Of a stretch of 64,000 nt of DNA, positions 49,854 through 57,458 are shown piece by piece (position 1 is the stretch's first letter; every line of letters begins with the position of its first letter). A program made the translations under genes and the position numbers. The DNA is from Actinomycetota bacterium. Lineage in GTDB: Bacteria; Actinomycetota; Thermoleophilia; Gaiellales; F1-60-MAGs149. The stretch spans positions 1 to 64,000 of the forward strand of contig VFJZ01000030.1 of assembly GCA_009885805.1 (NCBI GenBank). Direction: 5' to 3'. The notes beneath the pieces were generated by a model that searched no databases, was not told where the DNA came from, and saw nothing but the letters and a program-made list of their open reading frames with translations.

Positions 49854-51914
49854 ATGCCGACCATCCGCGGCGCGTGTCCGCATGACTGTCCCGACACCTG
49901 TGCGCTGCTCGTCACCGTCGAGGACGGCCGCGCGACGGCGATCGCCGGCAACCCCGACCATCCGATCACCCGCGGCTTCCTCTGCGGCAAGGTCTCGGAC
50001 TACCTGGAGCGGGTGTACCACCCCGACCGGCTGCTGCGGCCTCTGATCCGGACCGGGCCGAAGGGCGAAGGCGAGTTCCGCGAGGCGTCGTGGGACGAGG
50101 CGCTCGATCGTGTCGCCAGCGGCCTCGGCGGTGCGATCGACCGACACGGCGGCGCCACGGTGCTGCCCTACAGCTTCATCGGGACGCAGGGAGCCCTGCA
50201 GTACAACGTGGTCAGCGGGCGGCTCTTCAACGCGATCGGCGCAACCGAGCTCGAGCGGACGATCTGCGACGCGGCGGCGATGGCCGGCGTGATGATGACG
50301 CACGGCGCCGATCCCGAAGTCGACCCGGACGAGTGGCACCACGCGCGGCTGATCGTGCTGTGGGGGTGGAATCCGCTCTCGACGGCGCCGCACCTGTGGC
50401 GCCGCGTCCTCGACGCCCGAGCGGCTGGCGCGCGCATCGTCGTCATCGACCCGTTTCGGTCGCGGACGGCCCGCGTTGCCGACGAACACGTGCAGCCGAT
50501 CCCGGGCACCGACGGCGCACTCGCTCTCGGGTTGATGCGCGCGATCGTCGACGCCGGTCTGGCCGACGAGGAGTGGTGCCGCGCGCACGCCGACGGCTAC
50601 GACGACCTGCTTGGCCGCCTGGAGCAGTACCCCGTCGGCCGTTGCGCCGCGATCACCGGCATCGACGAGGCTGCGATCCGCGCGCTCGGCGAGGCCATCG
50701 CCGCCGTGCAGCCGTCGCTCGTGCGGCTGGGCGTCGGAGCCCAGCGACACGCGGGTGCCGAGATCGCCTATCGGACGATCGCCTGCCTGCCGGCCGTCGC
50801 GGGCTCGTGGCGGCACCGCGGCGGCGGCTTTGCCTACTCGCCGATCGCGACCTTCCTGGCCCTCCCGCAGGAGGCGATGGAGCGACCGGATCTGCGCCCG
50901 GGCGCGGTCCGCTCGGTGCCGATGGGTCAGCTCGGACGCGCGCTGACGACGCTCGACGATCCCCCGGTGTCGGCGCTCGTCGTCTGGAATGCGAATCCGC
51001 TGATCGGTGAGCCCAACGAGACGGCGGTGCGAGCGGGGTTGGAGCGCGACGATCTCTTCTGCGTCGTGCTGGAGCAGTTCATGACGGATACCGCGCGCTA
51101 CGCCGATGTGATCTTGCCGGCGACGACCGGCCTCGAGCATCGCGATGTCGTGCCGTCGTGGGGACACCACTACCTGACGTGGAACGAGCCAGCGATCGCG
51201 CCGCGCGGCGAGTCACTGCCGAACAGCGAGATCTTCCGGCGGATCGCGTTGCGCCTCGGGCTCGACGGCGACGTGTTCAGCGTCAGCGACGACGACCTGC
51301 TCGAGCAGCTGCTGGCCGGCAGTTCCGTGCCGGTCGACCGGTCTGCGCTGCGTGCGCAGGGCTACGTCAAGGTCGATCTCGGTCAAGGCGCGGCGCCGCA
51401 CGCCGCCGGTGACTTCGCGACCCCGAGCGGGCGGCTCCGTCTGCGCAACGACGACCTCGACGATCCGCTGCCGTTCTACGACCCGCCGGCGGAGATCGCC
51501 GACGAAGCGCTCGCGGCGCGCTTCGGTCTCTGCCTGATCACGCCGAAGACGCACCTGTTCCTGAACTCCTCGTTCGCGAACGGTCGGCGGCAGACCGCGG
51601 CCCAGCCGGAGCCCTACGTCGTCCTGCACCCGGACGACGCTGCCGCCCGCGCCATCGTCGATGGCGGCACCGTCCGCGTCTTCAACGATCGCGGCTCCTT
51701 CACCGCCCGCTGCCGTGTGTCGGACGACGCTCGCGTGGGCGTCGCCGTCGCGCCGCAGGGGTGGTGGCTGAAGGCATGGCGCGGCGCCAGCTGTCAGGCG
51801 ACGACGCCGGACGCCGTCACCCGCTTCGCGCACGCGCCGACCTTCAACGACAACCGCGTCGAGGTCCTACCCGAAGGTCGCCATCCCGGCCACGAAGCAT
51901 TCGCCGACGAGTAG
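49854..51914 (+). CDS. Molybdopterin-dependent oxidoreductase with 4Fe-4S cluster
   Basis: This 686-residue enzyme of the DMSO reductase superfamily has an N-terminal cluster motif CPHDCPDTC (C8, C12, C16) plus C44 in GFLCGK. Molybdopterin segments follow (LYxF-like TVLPYSFIGTQGALQYN, LIVLWGWNPLSTAPH, ALVVWNANPL, YADVILPATTGLEH). The C-terminal half is the dinucleotide-binding domain (LNSSFANGRR). It lacks a Tat signal and so is probably cytoplasmic. The substrate is unknown and no partner subunit is adjacent. Its last 48 bases overlap the convergent gene. Confidence 0.9.
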   Translation: MPTIRGACPHDCPDTCALLVTVEDGRATAIAGNPDHPITRGFLCGKVSDYLERVYHPDRLLRPLIRTGPKGEGEFREASWDEALDRVASGLGGAIDRHGGATVLPYSFIGTQGALQYNVVSGRLFNAIGATELERTICDAAAMAGVMMTHGADPEVDPDEWHHARLIVLWGWNPLSTAPHLWRRVLDARAAGARIVVIDPFRSRTARVADEHVQPIPGTDGALALGLMRAIVDAGLADEEWCRAHADGYDDLLGRLEQYPVGRCAAITGIDEAAIRALGEAIAAVQPSLVRLGVGAQRHAGAEIAYRTIACLPAVAGSWRHRGGGFAYSPIATFLALPQEAMERPDLRPGAVRSVPMGQLGRALTTLDDPPVSALVVWNANPLIGEPNETAVRAGLERDDLFCVVLEQFMTDTARYADVILPATTGLEHRDVVPSWGHHYLTWNEPAIAPRGESLPNSEIFRRIALRLGLDGDVFSVSDDDLLEQLLAGSSVPVDRSALRAQGYVKVDLGQGAAPHAAGDFATPSGRLRLRNDDLDDPLPFYDPPAEIADEALAARFGLCLITPKTHLFLNSSFANGRRQTAAQPEPYVVLHPDDAAARAIVDGGTVRVFNDRGSFTARCRVSDDARVGVAVAPQGWWLKAWRGASCQATTPDAVTRFAHAPTFNDNRVEVLPEGRHPGHEAFADE

Positions 51915-52535
51915 TGTGGTCTGGTCGGAGGCGGCGAACGTGACGGCGGCCTGGCGGCCTGTCGTCGTGTCGACGTAGACCAGCTGCCCGGTCACGTCGG
52001 GGTCGATCGCGTTGACGATGGTCGCCGCCTCGCCGATATCGAGATCGTAGTCGCCGGTGATGCCGTGGCGGATGATGGCGTTGTTGACTGCCGAGCTCGC
52101 CGTGATCGTGAGTTGGTCGATCGCGCTGCACGACGCCGTCAACGACAGCCCGACGGCCTGGAAGATGACGACGGGGCCCGTCGCGGGCTCGCCGCGGTAG
52201 ATGATCGACTTCATGCTCATGCCGTCGACGGCGTCAGCCGTGCCGGCGGTGCCGGCGACACCGGCCGAGTCGGCGGAGTCGGCGACCGCGGCGAACGGCA
52301 CCGTTCCGAGCGTCGCCTCGTTGATGTCGGCGCCGCTCAGCGAGTCGTCGCGGACGCGCGCCGAGTCGACCGCGCCGTGGCTGAGATCACGGCCCTTCAC
52401 CTGGCCATCCCTGATCGACGTCGAGACCACGCTGTCCCGCGTCGCGACGTGCGTTGCATAGCCGACGCCGGACGCGCCGAAGACGAGGGCGACGGTCGCG
52501 ATCACGAGTGCAGCGCTGGGTCTCCGGATCGCCAC
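51867..52535 (-). CDS. Exported protein with repeated D-x-S-L/D-L motifs
   Basis: The 222-residue protein has a signal peptide (SAALVIATVALVFGASGVGYA). It then carries an irregular repeat region around residues 33-75: SIRDGQVKGRDLSHG, AVDSARVRDDSLSGADI. A C-terminal beta-rich domain with two cysteines follows. Proteins of this style are frequent in Thermoleophilia, but no function is known. GTG 52535 lies 6 nt after TACGAT. The 3' end overlaps the oxidoreductase gene by 48 nt, more than most convergent pairs here. Confidence 0.72.
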   Translation of the reverse strand: MAIRRPSAALVIATVALVFGASGVGYATHVATRDSVVSTSIRDGQVKGRDLSHGAVDSARVRDDSLSGADINEATLGTVPFAAVADSADSAGVAGTAGTADAVDGMSMKSIIYRGEPATGPVVIFQAVGLSLTASCSAIDQLTITASSAVNNAIIRHGITGDYDLDIGEAATIVNAIDPDVTGQLVYVDTTTGRQAAVTFAASDQTTLLVGECFVAGMATFG

Positions 52536-52541
52536 GGCGCC

Positions 52542-52547
52542 ATCGTA
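52542..52547 (-). promoter_or_regulatory. -10 element TACGAT for the exported protein (leaderless)
   Basis: On the minus strand TACGAT ends 6 nt before GTG 52535. Confidence 0.5.
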
Positions 52548-52568
52548 CGTCTCGTTTCACGTTCCGCC

Positions 52569-52574
52569 TACCCT
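52569..52574 (+). promoter_or_regulatory. -10 element TACCCT for the thiolase (leaderless)
   Basis: TACCCT ends 8 nt before ATG 52583, with no Shine-Dalgarno. It is 21 bp from the divergent element at 52542. Confidence 0.5.
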
Positions 52575-52582
52575 TTGCGGCC

Positions 52583-53758
52583 ATGGACGCCTACCTGATC
52601 GACGCCGCCCGAACGCCGTTCGGGCGCTACCGCGGCGGCCTGTCCGGCATCCGCACGGACGATCTCGCCGCGCTGCCGATCCGCGCGCTCGTCGAGCGCA
52701 CCGGGGGCCTCGACCCGGCCGCGATCGACGACATCTGGTACGGCAACACGAACGGCGCGGGGGAGGAGAACCGCAACGTCGCCCGCATGGCCGGTCTCCT
52801 GGCGGGCCTGCCGACGAGCGTCCCCGGCGTGACCGTCAACCGCCTCTGCGCCTCCGGATCGGAGGCGATCCTCGGCGCCGCACGGGCGCTCGCCGCCGGC
52901 GACGCGCGGCTGGTGATCGCGGGCGGCGTCGAGTCGATGAGCCGCGCTCCGTACGTCCTGCCGCGGCCGGATGAAGCGTTGCCGCGCTCGATGCAGTTGG
53001 TCTCGACGGCGCTGGGCTGGCGGCTCGTCAACCCGCTGATGCGCGACGAGTGGACGATCTCGCTCGGCGCGTGCACGGAGCAGATCGCCGCGCGCTACGG
53101 CGTCTCGCGGGCGGAGATGGACGATTACGCCGCCTCGAGCCATCGGCGCGCGCACGCCGCGTACGAGGCGGGGTTCCACGACGGGTTCGTGTTGCCGGTC
53201 GAGGGGATCACGCGCGACGAGTCGATCCGCCCCGACACGACCATCGAGTCGCTGGCGGGGCTCAGGCCCGCATTCACGCGGGACGGCACCGTCACGGCCG
53301 GGAACTCGTCTCCGATCAACGACGGCGCGACGGCCGTCCTGATGGGGACGGCCGCGGCCTGCCTCGAACTCGGCGTCGAGCCGCTCGGCCGGATCGTGGC
53401 GTCGGCGACGATCGCCGTCGATCCGCAGGACTTCCCGATCGCGCCCGCGTTCGCGATCCGGCGTCTGCTGCAGCGTACGGGTGGTGATCTCGACCGCTTC
53501 GCCGTGATCGAGATCCAGGAGGCGTTCGCCGGCGTGCCGCTCTCCTGCTGCAAGGAGTTGCCCCGCATTCCGCTCGACCGCCTCAACCCGAATGGCGGTG
53601 CGATCGCCCTCGGGCACCCGCTCGGCGCATCGGCGCCGCGTGCCGTGATCGACCTCGTCCGCGAGTTGCGTCGGCGCGGTGGCGGCCGCGGCCTGTTCGC
53701 CGTCTGCATCGGCGTCGGGCAGGGGCAGGCGATCGAGGTGGAGGTCGACGGGAGGTAG
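52583..53758 (+). CDS. Acetyl-CoA acetyltransferase / 3-ketoacyl-CoA thiolase
   Basis: This 391-residue thiolase carries the nucleophile C89 (VNRLCASGSEA), H345 (GGAIALGHPLG) and C375 (CIGVGQG). The normal NEAF motif, whose Asn (N316 in the Zoogloea enzyme) positions a water in the oxyanion hole, is QEAF here with Q312. The loop after it (AGVPLSCCKELPRIPLD) is also unusual. Activity may be altered. It could act in fatty or aromatic acid breakdown or acetoacetyl-CoA formation. It is followed within 16 bp by the metH promoter. Confidence 0.9.
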   Translation: MDAYLIDAARTPFGRYRGGLSGIRTDDLAALPIRALVERTGGLDPAAIDDIWYGNTNGAGEENRNVARMAGLLAGLPTSVPGVTVNRLCASGSEAILGAARALAAGDARLVIAGGVESMSRAPYVLPRPDEALPRSMQLVSTALGWRLVNPLMRDEWTISLGACTEQIAARYGVSRAEMDDYAASSHRRAHAAYEAGFHDGFVLPVEGITRDESIRPDTTIESLAGLRPAFTRDGTVTAGNSSPINDGATAVLMGTAAACLELGVEPLGRIVASATIAVDPQDFPIAPAFAIRRLLQRTGGDLDRFAVIEIQEAFAGVPLSCCKELPRIPLDRLNPNGGAIALGHPLGASAPRAVIDLVRELRRRGGGRGLFAVCIGVGQGQAIEVEVDGR

Positions 53759-53773
53759 CCGCGTTCCACCATG

Positions 53774-53779
53774 TAGGAT
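53774..53779 (+). promoter_or_regulatory. -10 element TAGGAT for the metH leader
   Basis: TAGGAT puts the transcript start near 53786, at the first base of the riboswitch stem P1. Confidence 0.55.
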
Positions 53780-53785
53780 TCGGCG

Positions 53786-53869
53786 CAGCGCGCAGTGATT
53801 TGGCAAGCCGCTTGCAAGCGCGCGTTCCCTCGCGAGAGGGGCGAACCAAAAGCTAAAGAGCCCAGGAGG
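53786..53869 (+). promoter_or_regulatory. SAM-II-like (SAM-alpha) riboswitch upstream of metH
   Basis: P1 is GCGCGC (53788-53793) with GCGCGC (53818-53823). Its loop holds the conserved GTGATTTGG and CCGCTTGCA blocks. A GNRA-capped hairpin insert (GTTC CCTC GCGA GAGG ... GAAC, 53824-53846) follows, then AAAAGCTAAAGAGCC. GGC 53802-53804 can pair with GCC 53860-53862 to form the short pseudoknot. The ribosome site AGGAGG starts directly after it, so SAM binding would hide it. The sequence blocks match the SAM-II class; pseudoknot pairing is short. Confidence 0.78.
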
Positions 53870-53877
53870 CTGCTGCG

Positions 53878-56800
53878 TTGCCCGCATCCGATCCGAACGG
53901 CTACCTCGACCTCGTGCGGTCCCGCACCGTCGTCAAGGACGGCGCGATGGGAACCCAGGTCCAGGCTGCCGACCTCCCCGACACCGCCTATGGCGGCCAC
54001 GTCGGCAACATCGACCATCTGACGCTGTCGGCGCCCGAGGTGATCACGGAGATCCATCGCTCGTTTCTCGACGCCGGCGCGGACTACCTGATCACGAACT
54101 CGTTCCAGTCGACGCGACTGCGCCTGGAGGAGTGGGGGCTCGCCGACGCGACCTTCGAGCACAACCGGGCGGCGGCCGCGCTCGCCCGGGCGGCCGCGGA
54201 CGAAGTCTCGACGCCGTCGTGGCGCCGCTACGTCGCCGGCTCGGTCGGGCCGACCGGGATGCTGCCATCGGGCAACGACCCGACGCTGTCGGCCATCACC
54301 TACCCCGAACTGGTGGAGCTGTTCCGCGAGCAGGTCGTCGGCCTCCTCGCCGGCGGCGTCGACCTGCTCCAGATCGAGACGATGCAGGACATCCTCGAGA
54401 CGCGCGCGGCGATGAACGGCGCCCGCCGTGCCTTCGTCGAGACGGGTCGACCCGTGCCGCTGCAGGTCTCGGTCGCGCTCGACGTCACCGGCCGGATGCT
54501 GCTCGGCACCGACATCGCCGCCGTCGCCGCGATCCTGCGCGGGCTGAAGGCCGACATCATCGGCACGAACTGCTCCGTCGGCCCCGAGCATCTGCGCGAA
54601 CCCGTGCGCTACCTCTGCCAGGAGTGCGACCTGCCCGTCGTCGTCGTCCCGAACGCCGGGTTGCCGCTGAACGTCGACGGCGAGACGGTGTACCCGCTCG
54701 GGCCGTCCGAGATGGCCGAGCAGATGGCGGCGTTCGTCCGCGACTGGGGCGCGAACGTCGTCGGCGGCTGCTGTGGGACGACGCCGGAGCACATCCGCCA
54801 GCTCGGCGAAGCGGTCCGGAGCGTCACCCCGCGACCGCGGCACCCCGTGTTCCGGCCGGCGATCGCCTCCGCCATGGCGGCCGTCGCCCTGCACCAGGAG
54901 CCGCGCCCGATGATCGTCGGCGAGCGCGTCAACACCCAGGGCTCCCGCAAGGTCAAGGAACTCGTCCTCGCCGACGACTACGACGGCATCCTCGGCGTCG
55001 CCCGCGACCAGGTCGAGTACGGCGCCCACTGTCTCGACATCTGCCTCGCGCTCACCGAACGTGGCGACGAGGCCGACCAGATGGTGCACGCCACGAAGAA
55101 GCTGTCGATGGGCGTCGAGGCGCCGCTGATGTTCGACACGCTGGAGACCGACGCGCTGCGCAGGGGCCTGGAGACGTATCCCGGCCGCGCGATCGTCAAC
55201 TCGATCAACATGGAGAACGGCCGCGCCCGGATCGAGGAGTTCGTGCCGCTCTGCGTCGAGCACGGGGCGGCGGTGATCGCGCTCACGATCGACGAGGCCG
55301 GCATGGCGAAGACGCGCGCCGAGAAGGTCCGCGTCGCCCGCAAGATCCACGACATCTGCTGCGACGAATATGGCCTGGCACCGTCCGACCTGATCTTCGA
55401 CGCCCTCACGTTCACGCTCGCGACCGGTGACGCCGAGTGGAGCGACTCGGCCGTCGAGACGATCGCGGGCATCCGCCTGATCAAGCGCGAACTGCCGGGC
55501 GTCCTGACGTCGCTCGGTGTCTCGAACGTCTCCTTCGGCCTCTCCCCGAAGGCGCGCGCCGTGCTCAACTCCGTCTTCCTGCACCACTGCGTCGAGGCCG
55601 GCCTCGACCTGGCGATGGTCAACCCGACGCACACCGTTCCGTACATGGAGATTCCCGCCAACGAGCGCGAACTCGCCGACGACCTCGTCCTGAACCGCCG
55701 GCCGGACGCGCTGCAGCGGCTGATCGCGCACTGCGACTCGATGCCGCTCGACGACCCCGGCACCTCGCTCGCCGACCGCTACGCCGAGCTTCCAGCCGAC
55801 GAGCGCCTGCACCAGAAGATCCTCCACCGCATCAAGGACGGCATCGAGACGGACATCGAGGCGGCGCTCGACGGGCGCGGCGGGCGCGGCAACGACGAGG
55901 CCGTCGCACTGCTCAACACCGTCCTTCTGCCCGCCATGAAGGACGTCGGCGACCGCTTCGGCCGCGGCGAGCTGATCCTGCCGTTCGTCCTGCAGTCGGC
56001 CGAGGTGATGAAGAAGGCGGTCGCGAAGCTGGAGGGCTACCTCGACCGCATCGACGGCCAGTCGAAGGGCAAGGTCGTGCTGGCGACGGTGTTCGGCGAC
56101 GTGCACGACATCGGCAAGAGCCTCGTCAACACGATCCTCTCCAACAACGGCTTCACGACGTACGATCTGGGCCGCCAGGTGCCGATCCAGGTGATCCTCG
56201 ACAAGGCGGTCGAGGTCGGGGCCGACGCGATCGGGCTGTCCGCGCTGCTCGTCTCGACGTCGAAGCAGATGCCGCTCTGCCTGCACGAGCTCGACGCGCG
56301 CGGCCTCGACTTCCCGGTGCTGATCGGCGGCGCCGCGATCAACCGCTCGTTCGGACGGCGGATCTGGCACCTCGAGGACGGGCGGCCGTACGGCGGCGGT
56401 GTCTTCTACTGCCAGGATGCGTTCGAGGGCCTCGACACGATCGAGCTGCTGCAGACGGACGAGGGTCGTGCCGAGCTGAAACGGTCGCGGCAGGAGGAGG
56501 CCGACCGGTACCTCGCGGAGGTGGCGCGGGCTCGCGCCGTGCGACCGGCCGTCGCGGCCGGGCAGCGAGCCGACCTACCGCGGGTGCGCGTGCCGGAGGC
56601 ACCCTTCTTCGGCGCCCGCATTGCCGACGACGTGCCGATCGACGAGGTCTGGGCGGGGATCGACCTGCGGACGCTGTACAAGTCGAGCTGGGGCGCGAAG
56701 AACGCGAAGGGCGCCGAGTTCGACCAGCTCGTCGCGACCGACTTCGAGCCCCGTCGCCTGCGCATGCAGGCCGAGGGTGTCGCGGCCGGTTGGCTGCGTC

Positions 56801-57363
56801 CCCGCGGCGTGTACGGCTACTTCCGCTGCGCCGCCGACGGCGAATCGCTGGTGCTGTTCGACGCCGACGGCGACAGCGAACTCGGCCGCCTCGCCTTCCC
56901 GCGCCAGGAGCGGCACGATCGGCTCTGCATCGCCGACTACTTCCGTCCGATCGACGACGCCGAACGCGACGTGGTCGCCTTCCAGGTCGTCACGGTCGGC
57001 CGCGAGGCGCAGGATCACGTCGATGCGCTCTACGCCGCCGAGGAGTACGCGGAGCAGTACTTCGCGCACGGCCTCGCGATCGCCGCCACGGAGGGGATGG
57101 CGGAGGCGCTGCACACGCGCATCAAGCGCGAGCTCCGCATGGAACCGGATCAGGGCCGACGCTACTCGTGGGGGTACCCGGCCTGCCCCGACCTCGAGCA
57201 CCACGCGCTCGTCTGCGACCTCCTCGGCGCGTTCGACGCGATCGGCATCGGCCTCACGTCGGCCTTCCAGCTCGACCCGGAACAGTCGACCGCGGCGATC
57301 GTCGTGCACCATCCGTCGGCGGTCTACTTCTCCGCGCTGCGTTCGGAGCGCGCCACCGCCTGA
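53878..57363 (+). CDS. metH: Cobalamin-dependent methionine synthase
   Basis: MetH methylates homocysteine with methyltetrahydrofolate through cobalamin. The 1161-residue protein has all four modules: homocysteine/zinc domain (VKDGAMGTQVQ, C232, C298, C299), pterin domain (about 340-600, IVGERVNTQGSRKVKE), cobalamin domain (GDVHDIGKSL with ligand H743), and the activation domain (about 900-1160). TTG 53878 is fixed by AGGAGG 8 nt upstream. It is regulated by the SAM-II-like element in front. It supplies methionine alongside the metYXW operon. Confidence 0.96.
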   Translation: MPASDPNGYLDLVRSRTVVKDGAMGTQVQAADLPDTAYGGHVGNIDHLTLSAPEVITEIHRSFLDAGADYLITNSFQSTRLRLEEWGLADATFEHNRAAAALARAAADEVSTPSWRRYVAGSVGPTGMLPSGNDPTLSAITYPELVELFREQVVGLLAGGVDLLQIETMQDILETRAAMNGARRAFVETGRPVPLQVSVALDVTGRMLLGTDIAAVAAILRGLKADIIGTNCSVGPEHLREPVRYLCQECDLPVVVVPNAGLPLNVDGETVYPLGPSEMAEQMAAFVRDWGANVVGGCCGTTPEHIRQLGEAVRSVTPRPRHPVFRPAIASAMAAVALHQEPRPMIVGERVNTQGSRKVKELVLADDYDGILGVARDQVEYGAHCLDICLALTERGDEADQMVHATKKLSMGVEAPLMFDTLETDALRRGLETYPGRAIVNSINMENGRARIEEFVPLCVEHGAAVIALTIDEAGMAKTRAEKVRVARKIHDICCDEYGLAPSDLIFDALTFTLATGDAEWSDSAVETIAGIRLIKRELPGVLTSLGVSNVSFGLSPKARAVLNSVFLHHCVEAGLDLAMVNPTHTVPYMEIPANERELADDLVLNRRPDALQRLIAHCDSMPLDDPGTSLADRYAELPADERLHQKILHRIKDGIETDIEAALDGRGGRGNDEAVALLNTVLLPAMKDVGDRFGRGELILPFVLQSAEVMKKAVAKLEGYLDRIDGQSKGKVVLATVFGDVHDIGKSLVNTILSNNGFTTYDLGRQVPIQVILDKAVEVGADAIGLSALLVSTSKQMPLCLHELDARGLDFPVLIGGAAINRSFGRRIWHLEDGRPYGGGVFYCQDAFEGLDTIELLQTDEGRAELKRSRQEEADRYLAEVARARAVRPAVAAGQRADLPRVRVPEAPFFGARIADDVPIDEVWAGIDLRTLYKSSWGAKNAKGAEFDQLVATDFEPRRLRMQAEGVAAGWLRPRGVYGYFRCAADGESLVLFDADGDSELGRLAFPRQERHDRLCIADYFRPIDDAERDVVAFQVVTVGREAQDHVDALYAAEEYAEQYFAHGLAIAATEGMAEALHTRIKRELRMEPDQGRRYSWGYPACPDLEHHALVCDLLGAFDAIGIGLTSAFQLDPEQSTAAIVVHHPSAVYFSALRSERATA

Positions 57364-57368
57364 GCGCC

Positions 57369-57388
57369 GCTGGCGGGTTCGCGCCAGC
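57369..57388 (+). terminator. Hairpin after metH
   Basis: GCTGGCG (57369-57375) pairs perfectly with CGCCAGC (57382-57388) around GGTTCG. It begins 6 nt after the metH stop. No U-tract is present. It lies just upstream of the next promoter. Confidence 0.55.
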
Positions 57389-57396
57389 CGCGCCGG

Positions 57397-57402
57397 TATA
57401 CT
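57397..57402 (+). promoter_or_regulatory. -10 element TATACT for the second LCP gene
   Basis: TATACT is close to consensus and starts a leader of about 50 nt before GTG 57459, unlike the leaderless cases. Confidence 0.55.
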
Positions 57403-57458
57403 CGCTGGATCAACCGCCAGCTCCGGGCCTGCTTTCCGCGGTCCGTGGCGCCTCAGCC

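Noticed and set aside
53760-53877. Cobalamin riboswitch in front of metH
   Set aside because: The leader is too short and lacks the B12-box; the SAM-II-type blocks explain it better.
53125-56370. A 1081-codon minus-strand ORF opposite thiolase and metH
   Set aside because: Spans two real genes and their riboswitch; no domain visible.
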